A DNA stretch of 8,479 bases from Phycisphaerae bacterium (GCA_002862325.1 PKCT01000063.1:1-8479); one strand, 5' to 3'. Positions 1 through 6,607 are shown, counted from the first letter of the stretch. Program-made: numbers and translations. Notes: a model not told the origin generated them from the letters alone.

Positions 1-888
1 GGGCAGCAGCTCGGTCACCTCCTCCGCCATCCTCGTGTTGGGGTAGTCGGTGGTGATGAGCTCGCCGATCGTCAGGGCCCCCGGCCAATCGTGCTCGGCG
101 ACCGCGTTGCGAAACCGCTGGCCGCAGAGGTCGCGGTGCGACACGATGATGGTCTGGGCGACATCCGCCATGCGTCGGACCTCGTCGCCCACCAGGTGTC
201 GATCGAGCTCGCGAAGGCCCTGCATCGCTTCTTCGATCCGGTTCTCGCGAAGAGCGCCTCGAACCTGCTCCTCGAGTTCCGCCGCGTAGCGGTGTCTCGC
301 GGCCGAGATCTGGTTGCTGAGCCCCTGCGTCTCGGGGGCTTCGGGAAACCTCGTGTGGAGCCGTTCCGCCGCTCGGGTGGCGAGACTCCAGTCGCCGCTC
401 CCGATCAGGGTGCGGATCTGCTGAAGGCCTTCATCGAGCTGGCGACGAACCTGTCCGTGGCGGATCGCTTCGATGCGAGACCGATGGGCCTCCGCCTCCT
501 CGAAGAGGCCGTACCCGCGACCGAGTTCCTCGACGACGCGCAGGGCGGACTCGAACTGTCCCGCCTCGACGTCACGTTCGAGCATGAGCTTCAGCATCTC
601 GAGCTCCTGCTCCCGGTAGACGAATCGACGGGCGGTGTCCGAGAGCGCGAGGTGTTCGTCGATTCGATCCAGCGTGTCGCGAAGGGCGGTCGGATTCGGC
701 GGCGCGGTCCCACGACCCATCAGACATGCGGTCGCCAGGGTGATGAGCACGCCGATGCCCGCCAATCCGACCATCGAGCCCAGGATCGGCGAATCCGGCC
801 TGGCCATCGCGAGCCAACCGGTGAGCACGATGATGAGGAGCGTCGCGAAGACGAGGAGGGCGATCGCCCAGCGCGAGGTCGTGCTCAT
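1..888 (-). CDS. Two-helix membrane protein with TPR-like helical region (C-terminus off window)
   Basis: The reading frame runs unbroken from an ATG at 888-886 to the window edge, giving 296 residues with no stop seen. The N-terminus has two hydrophobic helices, about residues 7-29 and 35-58, separated by a short charged loop (RPDS). The rest is soluble, highly charged and helical. It contains four loosely repeated segments of the form small-aromatic/acid, then Ala-rich helix, then Pro (around residues 108-127, 164-186, 216-234 and 266-290; for example GDWSLATRAAERLHTRFPEA), which suggests TPR-like repeats. I cannot name the family. The start is well supported: the ATG overlaps the stop of the upstream cupin gene as ATGA (888-885), implying translational coupling. 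The topology would tether a helical interaction domain to the membrane. The frame is missed by simple scans because its stop lies outside the window. Gene reality is well supported by codon pattern and coupling; function is unknown. Confidence 0.82.
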   Translation of the reverse strand, partial: MSTTSRWAIALLVFATLLIIVLTGWLAMARPDSPILGSMVGLAGIGVLITLATACLMGRGTAPPNPTALRDTLDRIDEHLALSDTARRFVYREQELEMLKLMLERDVEAGQFESALRVVEELGRGYGLFEEAEAHRSRIEAIRHGQVRRQLDEGLQQIRTLIGSGDWSLATRAAERLHTRFPEAPETQGLSNQISAARHRYAAELEEQVRGALRENRIEEAMQGLRELDRHLVGDEVRRMADVAQTIIVSHRDLCGQRFRNAVAEHDWPGALTIGELITTDYPNTRMAEEVTELLP

Positions 889-1253
889 GAGCCTGGAACC
901 TCCTCACCGTTCCGCCTGTTCAAGGGGACCAGGCAGATGAACTGAAGAGACGTGGTCCCGGAGTTCCTGAACTGGTGCGGTTCATCCGCCGCGATGTACA
1001 GCACGTCGCCCTTGGAGATCGACTGGACGCCTTCGGCGGAGTCGGCTTCGCCGGTACCTTCGAGCACGACGACCTGATGTTCGTAGTCGTGTCGGTGGTG
1101 GGGGGTGTGCCCTCCGGGTTCGACCACGAAGTGTCGCAGGGCGAAGTTGGGCATGCCGTGGCCTCGACCCAGGAGAACCCGCATCGAGACGTCCTGGACG
1201 TCATCGAGGTCAACTGTCTTCGTATCCCCCGGATCGAGTCTCGTCCTCAGCAT
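885..1253 (-). CDS. Small single-domain cupin (Cupin_2) protein
   Basis: This 122-residue protein is one beta-barrel cupin domain. Cupin motif 1 is at residues 47-66 (GGHTPHHRHDYEH, with metal-ligand candidates H53, H55 and E58, then VVVLEGTG). Motif 2 is at 82-97 (G82, P92, H93, N97 in GDVLYIAADEPHQFRN). The four ligands H53, H55, E58 and H93 needed for a mononuclear metal site are present. Single-domain cupins bind or oxidise small molecules or act as sensors; the substrate cannot be read from sequence. The ATG at 1253-1251 is chosen because AAAGGA sits about 7 bases upstream. A much longer open frame continues upstream through the divergent hydrolase gene, but that extension is antisense noise. 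The stop overlaps the start of the membrane-protein gene (ATGA), so the two are probably co-expressed. Confidence 0.9.
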   Translation of the reverse strand: MLRTRLDPGDTKTVDLDDVQDVSMRVLLGRGHGMPNFALRHFVVEPGGHTPHHRHDYEHQVVVLEGTGEADSAEGVQSISKGDVLYIAADEPHQFRNSGTTSLQFICLVPLNRRNGEEVPGS

Positions 1254-1322
1254 GTCGAATCCTTTGCTGTATCTCGTCGGTCGGGTCGACGGTAGTCTAC
1301 CTCGCGGAGGGCTGCACCCCAG
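1254..1322. promoter_or_regulatory. Divergent promoter region between cupin and metallo-beta-lactamase genes
   Basis: These 69 bases separate two divergently transcribed genes, so both promoters must lie here or within the coding ends. A plus-strand TAGTCT at 1293-1298 is a possible -10 for the hydrolase, and its surroundings form a short near-palindrome (GTAG-T-CTAC, 1292-1300). No convincing -35 is seen on either strand. The ribosome binding sites are GGAGG at 1306-1310 (plus strand) and AAAGGA (minus strand, about 7 bases from the cupin ATG). Confidence 0.35.
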
Positions 1323-1985
1323 ATGACCACACCCGAGTCTCCGATCCTCGCCATCGTGCCGCTTGGCCCCTATCAGACCAACTGCTACGTCGTCGACGCG
1401 TCGGATGGCGTCGATCGAGCGTTCCTCGTGGATTGCGGCGACGCCCCGGAGCCGCTGTTCGATGCCCTCGATCGATCGGGAAGGACGTTGGCTGGGATCC
1501 TCCTGACCCATGCGCACCACGATCACATCGCGGGGATCGACCGCGCGTTGAGCCGGTACGGATCGGTGCCGATCCACGCGCCTTCCCTCGAGGCCGAATG
1601 GAACATGGAGCCGATGCTCAACCTCTCCGCGTTCCTCGGGCGCCCCGCTCGGGTCGCTCCGCCGACGGATCTCTTCGATGAGGGCGACGCCTGTCCGCTC
1701 GGCGAGGGGTGGCGGATCCTGCACCTGCCCGGACACAGTCCCGGCTCGTCGGGGTTCCTCCACGCGGAGTCCGGAACCCTGCTGGCCGGCGACACGCTCT
1801 TCGCCGGGTCCATCGGTCGAGTGGACTTTCCAACCTCCGATCCCGAGGCCATGAAGTCGTCGCTGATGCGGTTGCTCGACCTCGACGACGGCACTCGTGT
1901 CCTGCCTGGTCACGGTCCGGAGACGACGATCGGACGCGAACGCGTCTCGAATCCATTTCTCGGCCCCTCTGGAATGACGTTTTGA
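1323..1985 (+). CDS. Metallo-beta-lactamase fold hydrolase, glyoxalase II-like
   Basis: This 220-residue protein is complete and carries the full dinuclear metal set of the family. The signature T62-HAHHDH gives H63, H65, D67 and H68. It is followed by H138 in LPGHSPGS, D157 in GDTLFAGSIGR, and H197 in LPGHGPETTIGRE. The opening (PLGPYQTNCYVV) and the GDTLF-GxIGR motif match the short YcbL-like hydroxyacylglutathione hydrolase group, not beta-lactamases proper. The expected reaction is hydrolysis of a thioester such as S-D-lactoylglutathione, in the cytoplasm; no signal peptide is seen. The C-terminal glutathione-binding domain of full-length GloB is absent, so the true thiol substrate is uncertain. 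The start at 1323 has GGAGG 12 bases upstream, a slightly long spacing. It is divergent from the cupin gene. Confidence 0.93.
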   Translation: MTTPESPILAIVPLGPYQTNCYVVDASDGVDRAFLVDCGDAPEPLFDALDRSGRTLAGILLTHAHHDHIAGIDRALSRYGSVPIHAPSLEAEWNMEPMLNLSAFLGRPARVAPPTDLFDEGDACPLGEGWRILHLPGHSPGSSGFLHAESGTLLAGDTLFAGSIGRVDFPTSDPEAMKSSLMRLLDLDDGTRVLPGHGPETTIGRERVSNPFLGPSGMTF

Positions 1986-2231
1986 CGTCCTACCGGCGAT
2001 TTTGCGCCCCTGATGGGTGGATTTCCAGACAAGTAGCGCAGGTTTCGCTCGTGAGGTCTCGTGCTCTTGGGTACCGTGATGGCACCCGGACCATGCTGAC
2101 GTGATGCCCAGAGAGGACGAGGAGTCCTTGCGTTCGCATCGATTCCAACGCGTTGGTGCCGGGAGGCCTGGATTGTGCAGGCCATGGTGGTGCGAGCTTC
2201 AAGACCCCAGACATTGATCCGAGGAGATTTC
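1986..2231. other. Intergenic region upstream of secreted dockerin-tailed protein
   Basis: These 246 bases contain no supported gene. They hold two small inverted repeats: GGGTACC/GGCACCC around 2069-2087 (one mismatch), and a perfect 6-bp stem GGCCTG/CAGGCC with a 7-base loop at 2165-2183. Neither is followed by a T tract, so neither is a standard terminator. The second lies about 50 bases before the ribosome binding site of the next gene, and so probably in its 5' untranslated leader. No clear -35/-10 pair was found. Confidence 0.4.
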
Positions 2232-3092
2232 ATGATGCATGTCGGCAGGTACTTCACAGGGGCCCTTTTCACGGCCATGACGACATCGACCCTGATCGCG
2301 GGGGATTTCGGTGCCGAGGTTGTCGTCGAGAAGGGGTCGACCGCGACGGTGACCCTCGTGGTTGACATCAACACCAGCTTCGGGACCGACACCGACGATT
2401 CGACGACGACCAAGCCGGTGATCGGAACCGGCACGGTGGTGATCGACTCGGATACCGCGCCGACCACGCTGTCGATCCCGAACCTCGACTTCGATCTCGG
2501 TTCGGCCGACTTCAGCTACAGCTTCTTCTGCCTCCCGATCATCGGTTGCCAGGGACTGGATGTGTCGGTCTCCAACTTTACGATCGGCCTCCAGAAGGGC
2601 GGAACCTCCGGCCCGGTCGACGCCAGCTCCGGCGTCGCGGCCTTCCCTGCGGCACCGTTCGTCTCCTCCTTCGACTATCAGGTCTCGGGTCTGGCGGACA
2701 TCATCGGGTCCAACGTGGTCCCCGAGATCTACTCCTTCAGGTCAGGCGTCTCCGCGGCCGGAAACGGGGGCGACGTGACGTTGAGCCAGCTCGCCCTCGA
2801 CCCGATCGTCTTCGAGATCCCGCCCAAGGACCTTCCGTTCGGCGTGAACTCCGTCCAGATCACGGCCAACGTCGATCTGTCGAACGTGACGCTTTCCGGC
2901 CAGCTCGAGGCGCAGGAGTCGCCGTGCCCCGGAGACTTCGACCAGAGCGGACAAGTCGACGGCTCCGATTTCGGTGCGATCCTCGCCGCCTGGGGCGCAT
3001 GCAGCGGCTGTCCCGAGGACCTCGATGGAAACAACGACGTCGGTGGATCGGACATCGGTGCGTTCCTCGCCCTCTGGGGTCCGTGTCCCTGA
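2232..3092 (+). CDS. Secreted protein with C-terminal Cys-flanked dockerin-like domain
   Basis: This 286-residue protein has a short N-terminal hydrophobic stretch (about residues 8-28, beginning HVGRYFTGALF) that may be a signal peptide cleaved near the AGDFGA segment; the prediction is weak. The middle (30-225) is beta-rich, low in Lys/Arg and rich in Thr, Ser, Asp and Val, typical of extracellular proteins; I cannot assign it to a family. The C-terminus (232-286) has two dockerin-like calcium-loop repeats, D235-x-D237-x-x-G-x-V-x-x-x-D246 and D263-x-D265-x-x-N-x-V-x-x-x-D274. Each ends in an Ala/Leu-Trp-Gly segment, and the domain is bounded by Cys pairs (C232/C257, C260/C285). This arrangement is common at the ends of planctomycete exported proteins, where its partner is not established. 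GAGGAG at 2221-2226 precedes two adjacent ATGs (2232 and 2235); the second has the better spacing, so the protein may be one residue shorter. Confidence 0.88.
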   Translation: MMHVGRYFTGALFTAMTTSTLIAGDFGAEVVVEKGSTATVTLVVDINTSFGTDTDDSTTTKPVIGTGTVVIDSDTAPTTLSIPNLDFDLGSADFSYSFFCLPIIGCQGLDVSVSNFTIGLQKGGTSGPVDASSGVAAFPAAPFVSSFDYQVSGLADIIGSNVVPEIYSFRSGVSAAGNGGDVTLSQLALDPIVFEIPPKDLPFGVNSVQITANVDLSNVTLSGQLEAQESPCPGDFDQSGQVDGSDFGAILAAWGACSGCPEDLDGNNDVGGSDIGAFLALWGPCP

Positions 3093-3161
3093 TCCGAGCC
3101 GGGACGACGAGAACTTCGTCGAAATACCGACCGTCCAGACCGACGACGAGGTCATCGAGGG

Positions 3162-3170
3162 TGCTAGCAT
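3162..3170 (+). promoter_or_regulatory. Candidate extended -10 promoter of mqnD
   Basis: TGCTAGCAT has the extended -10 form TGnTAnnnT, with the hexamer at 3165-3170. Transcription would start near 3177, two bases before the mqnD ATG, giving an almost leaderless mRNA. That would explain the lack of a well-spaced ribosome binding site for the ATG. No good -35 is visible. The same 11 bases (TGCTAGCATCG) form the -10 of the stronger promoter at 8006-8016. Confidence 0.4.
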
Positions 3171-3178
3171 CGCCTTCG

Positions 3179-4078
3179 ATGACCTCGCTCTCTTCCAACC
3201 GCGTCGTGCTCCGACTGGGGCACAGTCCCGATCCCGACGATGCCTTCATGTGGTGGCCGCTCTTCGGCATCGACGGCGACGCCCCCGAGATTGTGTCGCC
3301 CCGGTTCACCTTCGAGCAGGTGGAGATCGACATCGAGGCGGCGAACCGGCGGGCCGAAGACGCCGCGGATCTGCTGGAAATCACCGCACTGAGCTGCGGC
3401 CAGTACCCGAGGGTTGCGGATCGATACGCCATCACCGCCTGTGGCAGTTCGATGGGGGAGGGCTACGGCCCCAAGCTGGTCGCAACCTCGCCGAGGAGTG
3501 TGGACGAGCTTCTTCGTGACAATCCGCGGATCGCGATTCCCGGTGCTCGCACGACGGCGGCGCTCACACTCGGTCTACGAGCGGCCGGGGTCGCGTACCA
3601 GCCGGTCGAGGTCCCCTTCGAGGCGATCGGCGTCGCGGTCCAGGACGGCGATGTGGATGCGGGCGTGGTGATTCACGAGGGACAGCTCACGTTCGAGACC
3701 GATGGTCTGCACCTCGTCGAGGATCTCGGAGCCTGGTGGGGCGCACGAACCGGCGGGCCGTTGCCGCTGGGGGTGAACGTGGTCCTGCGGGAACTCGAGG
3801 ATCGTCATGGCGAAGGAACCCTCTCGGAGATCGCCGACCTCCTCGAGCGGAGCGTGCAGCATGCGTTGACGCATCGCGATCGATCGATCGAGTACGCGAT
3901 GCGATTCGGACGCGGAATCGATCGCGAGATCGCGGATCGCTTCGTGGAGCTGTACGTCAATCGCCTCACGATCGATGCGGGAGCGGCCGGGCTCGACGCC
4001 GTGCATCGCCTTCTCGGAGAGGCGTCCGAGCGCGGGCTCGTGCCTCCGGTGACCGAGATCGCGTTCGTTCGCGGCTGA
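3179..4078 (+). CDS. mqnD: 1,4-dihydroxy-6-naphthoate synthase (futalosine pathway, menaquinone)
   Basis: This 299-residue protein has the MqnA/MqnD periplasmic-binding-protein-like fold. MqnD cleaves cyclic de-hypoxanthine futalosine to 1,4-dihydroxy-6-naphthoate in the futalosine route to menaquinone, in the cytoplasm. Features seen are the N-terminal LRLGHSPDPDDAFMWWPL (12-28), PGARTTAALTL (121-131), the IHEGQLTF segment with H166 (the position of the catalytic His known in MqnD), and the WW-x-TGGPLPLGVNVV block (186-202). These favour MqnD over MqnA. The length is normal for the family. The ATG at 3179 is chosen from homology to the family's start. A GTG at 3161 with GAGG 9 bases upstream is an alternative, adding six residues. 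The frame stays open far upstream through the dockerin gene, but that part is noise. No other mqn gene is in the window, so the pathway genes are scattered. Confidence 0.87.
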   Translation: MTSLSSNRVVLRLGHSPDPDDAFMWWPLFGIDGDAPEIVSPRFTFEQVEIDIEAANRRAEDAADLLEITALSCGQYPRVADRYAITACGSSMGEGYGPKLVATSPRSVDELLRDNPRIAIPGARTTAALTLGLRAAGVAYQPVEVPFEAIGVAVQDGDVDAGVVIHEGQLTFETDGLHLVEDLGAWWGARTGGPLPLGVNVVLRELEDRHGEGTLSEIADLLERSVQHALTHRDRSIEYAMRFGRGIDREIADRFVELYVNRLTIDAGAAGLDAVHRLLGEASERGLVPPVTEIAFVRG

Positions 4079-4098
4079 TCGGCCGAAGAAGGGGGCTG

Positions 4099-4104
4099 TA
4101 TACT
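4099..4104 (+). promoter_or_regulatory. Candidate -10 box for the ACT-domain gene
   Basis: TATACT lies 72 bases before the ATG of the next gene and 20 bases after the mqnD stop. It is a five-of-six match to the sigma-70 -10 box, and TG precedes it directly. The -35 position (around 4076-4081) has no good match. Transcription would start near 4111, leaving a leader of about 65 bases. Confidence 0.45.
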
Positions 4105-4118
4105 TCCGGGAATCTCCA

Positions 4119-4150
4119 GCGGCCAGGCCGGCCGCGAGACCGCCCGCGGC
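4119..4150 (+). promoter_or_regulatory. Two overlapping, mutually exclusive hairpins in the ACT-gene leader
   Basis: Hairpin A pairs GCGGCC (4119-4124) with GGCCGC (4130-4135), loop AGGCC. Hairpin B pairs GCCGCG (4131-4136) with CGCGGC (4145-4150), an 8-base loop. Both stems are perfect, and they share bases 4131-4135, so only one can form. They lie in the predicted leader, 11 bases upstream of the ribosome binding site (GAGGAAGGA, 4161-4169). This could be a switch in translation or transcription, but GC-rich DNA makes such stems common, and no ligand motif is recognised. Confidence 0.35.
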
Positions 4151-4175
4151 AGAGCCGCCAGAGGAAGGACGCCGC

Positions 4176-4640
4176 ATGTCAGGCATGCCCGAGACCGAAC
4201 AGGGGTACGCACCGCCGACGGTACGTCAATTCAGCGTCTTCCTCGACAATCGGGTCGGCAAGCTTCTTGAACTTCTCGAACTGCTCGAGGAGGCGTCGGA
4301 CGTCACGGTCCGGGCGCTCTGCGTCCTGGATTCGAGCGACCACGCCGTGGTCCGCGTGATCTGCAACAACGCCGACGGTGCTCGGTTCGCCCTCCGGCAG
4401 AACGGATTCACGTTCTCCGAGACGGACATCCTGGTGTTCGAGATCACCGACGACGGGACGCTCCGGGCCGCGTGCCGATCCCTGCTTGCGGCGGAGGTCA
4501 ACATCGCCTTCTCCTACCCGGTCGATCGCGGGCGGGATGGGGAATCCGCGGTGGCGATTTCGGTGGACGACCACACCTTCGCAGGTCAGATCCTGCTTCG
4601 GCGGGGATTCACCCTGCTGGGCGAGCTCGATCTCGACTAG
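4176..4640 (+). CDS. Tandem ACT-domain regulatory-type protein
   Basis: This 154-residue protein has two ACT-like units: about residues 17-88 (QFSVFLDNRVGKLLELLELL, then VRALCVLDSSDHAVVRVIC) and about 90-152 (ILVFEITDDGTLRAACRSLL, NIAFSYPV, then AVAISVDD). The pattern of beta strand, a G-K/R-turn, helix LxxLLxLL, then strands is that of amino-acid-binding ACT domains. Stand-alone double-ACT proteins of this kind are frequent in planctomycetes and are often loosely labelled acetolactate synthase small subunit. No catalytic domain is present. The role is probably ligand sensing or regulation of an amino-acid enzyme; the ligand is unknown. The start has an excellent ribosome binding site (GAGGAAGGA, ending 6 bases before the ATG). 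It is separated from mqnD by 97 bases with its own candidate promoter, and is convergent with the CDGSH gene. Confidence 0.85.
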   Translation: MSGMPETEQGYAPPTVRQFSVFLDNRVGKLLELLELLEEASDVTVRALCVLDSSDHAVVRVICNNADGARFALRQNGFTFSETDILVFEITDDGTLRAACRSLLAAEVNIAFSYPVDRGRDGESAVAISVDDHTFAGQILLRRGFTLLGELDLD

Positions 4641-4665
4641 CGTCGAACCGGTAGCGTCGAACCGG
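4638..4665 (+). repeat. Perfect 14-bp tandem duplication over a stop codon
   Basis: TAGCGTCGAACCGG occurs twice head to tail (4638-4651 and 4652-4665). The first copy begins with the TAG stop of the ACT gene. It looks like a recent slippage duplication in the space between two convergent genes. No T-rich terminator is seen in 4641-4697. Confidence 0.85.
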
Positions 4666-4697
4666 CCCTCGGACCCTCTTCGAAGATCTCCGGCGAC

Positions 4698-4895
4698 TTA
4701 GTCGATGCGAACGGCTTCGCCCGTGTCCGGGTCGTAGCGATACGTCGACTCGGGGTCCTCGCCCTTGCAGGACTTGTGGCTGCCATCGCAGAAGGGGAAC
4801 TTCCGACTGATGCCGCAGGCGCACACGAAGATGGGCTTGTCCTGGGGCTCGATCTTGATGGGACCGGTCGCTTCGAATTTCACGAGTCGGGCCAT
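4698..4895 (-). CDS. Small CDGSH-type iron-sulfur protein
   Basis: This 65-residue protein carries one complete CDGSH finger, C25-A-C27-x2-S30-x3-P34-x-C36-D37-G38-S39-H40. The three Cys and one His (C25, C27, C36, H40) are the ligands of a redox-active 2Fe-2S cluster in the mitoNEET/CISD family. It has no membrane anchor or signal peptide, so it is likely cytoplasmic, acting in electron or cluster transfer. The MARLVKF start is preceded by AAGGAG with 5 bases spacing, which rules out the longer open frame upstream that runs into the PPIase gene. It follows the PPIase stop by 22 bases on the same strand, so the two are probably one operon. That is odd, because the partner is predicted to be exported. 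Confidence 0.93.
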   Translation of the reverse strand: MARLVKFEATGPIKIEPQDKPIFVCACGISRKFPFCDGSHKSCKGEDPESTYRYDPDTGEAVRID

Positions 4896-4917
4896 GTCAT
4901 CTCCTTGCGAATCGGCG

Positions 4918-6174
4918 TCACCCGCCGGGCGTGGTCGGGGCGGGCGCAGTTGAAGCAGGGGGGAGTGGAGAGGGTGTCTTGGCCGGCGTGGCGGTGGGGT
5001 TGCCGCCCGGAGCCGGAATTCCCGCAAGCGGCAGCGTGTCTGCGACGTACTCCTTGTCGGGACGCGAGATGGTCTTCACATCGAGCAACTCGTCGCCGAC
5101 CCGCATCGCCTCGATCGCATCCATGCCGTCGATCACCCGGCCGAACACGGTGTACTCGGCGTTCAGATTCTCGGCTGGCTCGAGGACCACGTAGAACTGG
5201 CTGCTTCCGCTGTTCGGGACCGTCCTGCCGCCCGAATTCGCGTCCGGACTCTTGGCCATGGCGACCGCTCCGGCGAAGTGGTAGCGCTTGTTCGGTCGGT
5301 TGGATTCGTCCGCGATCTTGCCGGACCGCCCACCCGTACCCGGCGCGCCGGGGCTCCCCGGTCGCGAATTGGGGTCGCCACCCTGGACCACAAAGTTCGG
5401 TTCCACCCGATGGAAGGTCGTTCCGTCGTAGAAGTCCCGCTCGGAGAGTTCGATGAAGTTCGCGACGGTGTTGGGAGCGGCATCCTCGAAGAGCAGGATG
5501 GTGACCGGCCCCTGGCTGGTGACCAGCTGCATGATCGGCGAGTTGCCCGCGGCCTCCTCCGCCTCGCGTGCCTGGGTCTCCTCGCCCCACAGACCGAGCC
5601 ATCGAGTCGCCTCGCCTCGGATTCGACTCGAGTCGCTGCGAACCTGCGGGTCCGTCTTCGCCGCGCTGGGGATCCGGTCGATCGAATCGATCGCATCCTG
5701 GAATCGATTGCGGGCCATCATCGATCTCGCAAGCAGGATCATGGCTTTTGGATGCGCCTCGGGATCGATCTCCGCCGCCTCGATGATCTCTCGAACCTGG
5801 TCGTACTCGTTCTTGCCGAGCCGATGGGTCGCCCAGGCGATCTGGACCCGGGGATTCTGGGAGAGGGTGGCCAGCGCGGCGTAGTCCGCGTCGAGTCTGG
5901 TGTCGTCGTCCAGCCACGACGCAATCTGGATGTCCATCGCGATCGGCCGCGGATCCGTCGGATTGGCCTGCCGATACTGGTCAAGCGAGGTCTGCAACGA
6001 TCGGAGTTCGTCGCGCTCGGCCTCTCCGATCCGGCGCTTCGACGCCATGTACGACTTCAGCTGATCGTAGTTCTTCCTGATCCCGGGCCACGTGGCCTGG
6101 GTCTCTTGGGGGTTCGGAACGGTCGGGGTCACGGTGGCGAGGCAGCAACCGACGACGAGGCTCGAGAGCAGCAT
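4918..6174 (-). CDS. Exported cyclophilin-type peptidyl-prolyl cis-trans isomerase
   Basis: This 418-residue protein has three parts. Residues 1-28 are an apparent export signal (MLLSSLVVGCCLATVTPT); VVGC fits a lipobox, but there is no Lys or Arg before the hydrophobic stretch, which is unusual. Residues about 30-210 are helical with TPR-like segments (QNPRVQIAWATHRLGK; NRFQDAIDSIDRIP). Residues about 214-370 are a cyclophilin domain with FHRVEPNFVVQGGDP (catalytic R256, plus F261 and Q264), GAVAMAKSPDANS and SGSSQFYVVL, followed by FGRVIDGMD. The active site looks intact, so it should catalyse Xaa-Pro isomerisation in protein folding, outside the cytoplasm. The last 37 residues are a low-complexity Pro/Thr/Ala tail. 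The start at 6174 has GGAGGA with 7 bases spacing; an upstream ATG at 6273 lacks support. It is first gene of a pair with the CDGSH protein. Confidence 0.93.
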   Translation of the reverse strand: MLLSSLVVGCCLATVTPTVPNPQETQATWPGIRKNYDQLKSYMASKRRIGEAERDELRSLQTSLDQYRQANPTDPRPIAMDIQIASWLDDDTRLDADYAALATLSQNPRVQIAWATHRLGKNEYDQVREIIEAAEIDPEAHPKAMILLARSMMARNRFQDAIDSIDRIPSAAKTDPQVRSDSSRIRGEATRWLGLWGEETQAREAEEAAGNSPIMQLVTSQGPVTILLFEDAAPNTVANFIELSERDFYDGTTFHRVEPNFVVQGGDPNSRPGSPGAPGTGGRSGKIADESNRPNKRYHFAGAVAMAKSPDANSGGRTVPNSGSSQFYVVLEPAENLNAEYTVFGRVIDGMDAIEAMRVGDELLDVKTISRPDKEYVADTLPLAGIPAPGGNPTATPAKTPSPLPPASTAPAPTTPGG

Positions 6175-6308
6175 GGAACGATCCTCCGAGGAAACCTTCG
6201 CTGAATGCTTGTGGGGTCCGTACTTGTCCAGGCATGAAGCTCGGGAGGCCGTAAGAATCCCCAGGAGAGGCATCGAGGGTACTGAATCAGGGCTCCCGTG
6301 TCAGGTAG

Positions 6309-6330
6309 TCCAGGGCGGTACAGCCCTGGA
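6309..6330. repeat. Perfect 8-bp inverted repeat (hairpin)
   Basis: TCCAGGGC (6309-6316) pairs with GCCCTGGA (6323-6330) around the loop GGTACA. It is followed at once by a second stem, GGCAGG (6331-6336) with CCTGCC (6350-6355). No T tract follows, so this is not an ordinary rightward terminator. It may be part of a structured leader or an operator. Confidence 0.6.
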
Positions 6331-6549
6331 GGCAGGCCCAGGAGACCGTCCTGCCACCGGATCTACGACCTGGGTTGGCTGGCCTCCTTGGCCCCCAAAA
6401 CAGACCCGACAGCCAGGGCTCCCCAGGATTCATCCTCAGCCTGCCTCGGGGGGTGGACGGATGACACACCCAGGATTCGACAGCCAAGGGGACTGTCCTT
6501 CGCTTGTGCGACACATCCTGCGCTCGCATGTCTTCAACCCACCTGCCCC

Positions 6550-6607
6550 CTGGGTAAGGCCGCGACCCCGAATCGATTCAGCCTGACTGCCCATTCCTAC
6601 GGAGAAG
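6550..6607 (+). repeat. Leader repeat, copy 1 (5' leader of RiPP precursor gene)
   Basis: This 58-base block ends in the ribosome binding site (GGAGAAG, 6601-6607) of the precursor gene. It aligns over its whole length to 6956-7014, with 42 of 58 positions identical and one single-base gap by hand alignment. The first 24 bases match at 21 positions, including GCGACCCCGAAT. Ten of the sixteen mismatches are transitions. Confidence 0.75.

Noticed and set aside
91..945. Long plus-strand open frame (284 codons) at the left end
   Set aside because: Its protein is low-complexity and Arg/Glu-rich with no domain. The opposite strand carries a better frame with two membrane helices, a coupled ATGA start and sensible codon use.
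1254..1913. Upstream extension of the cupin frame to 342 residues
   Set aside because: It is antisense to the complete metallo-beta-lactamase gene, is Arg-rich with no domain, and the cupin has its own ribosome binding site at the 1253 start.
3105..3121. Hairpin CGACGA-GAACT-TCGTCG after the dockerin gene stop
   Set aside because: The stem is only 6 bp and is not followed by a T tract, so it is not called a terminator.
2546..3178. Upstream extension of the mqnD frame to 510 residues
   Set aside because: It overlaps the dockerin-tailed gene in another frame and is Arg/Pro-rich noise. MqnD homology begins within a few residues of the 3179 ATG.
6330..6360. CAGGAGACC followed by CTGCC, resembling the B12 box of cobalamin riboswitches
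   Set aside because: The rest of the class is missing upstream: no GGGAA, no AATCC block and no CCGC-ACTGT segment. The spacing to CTGCC is also wrong. A nine-base match is likely chance in this CCAGG-rich stretch.
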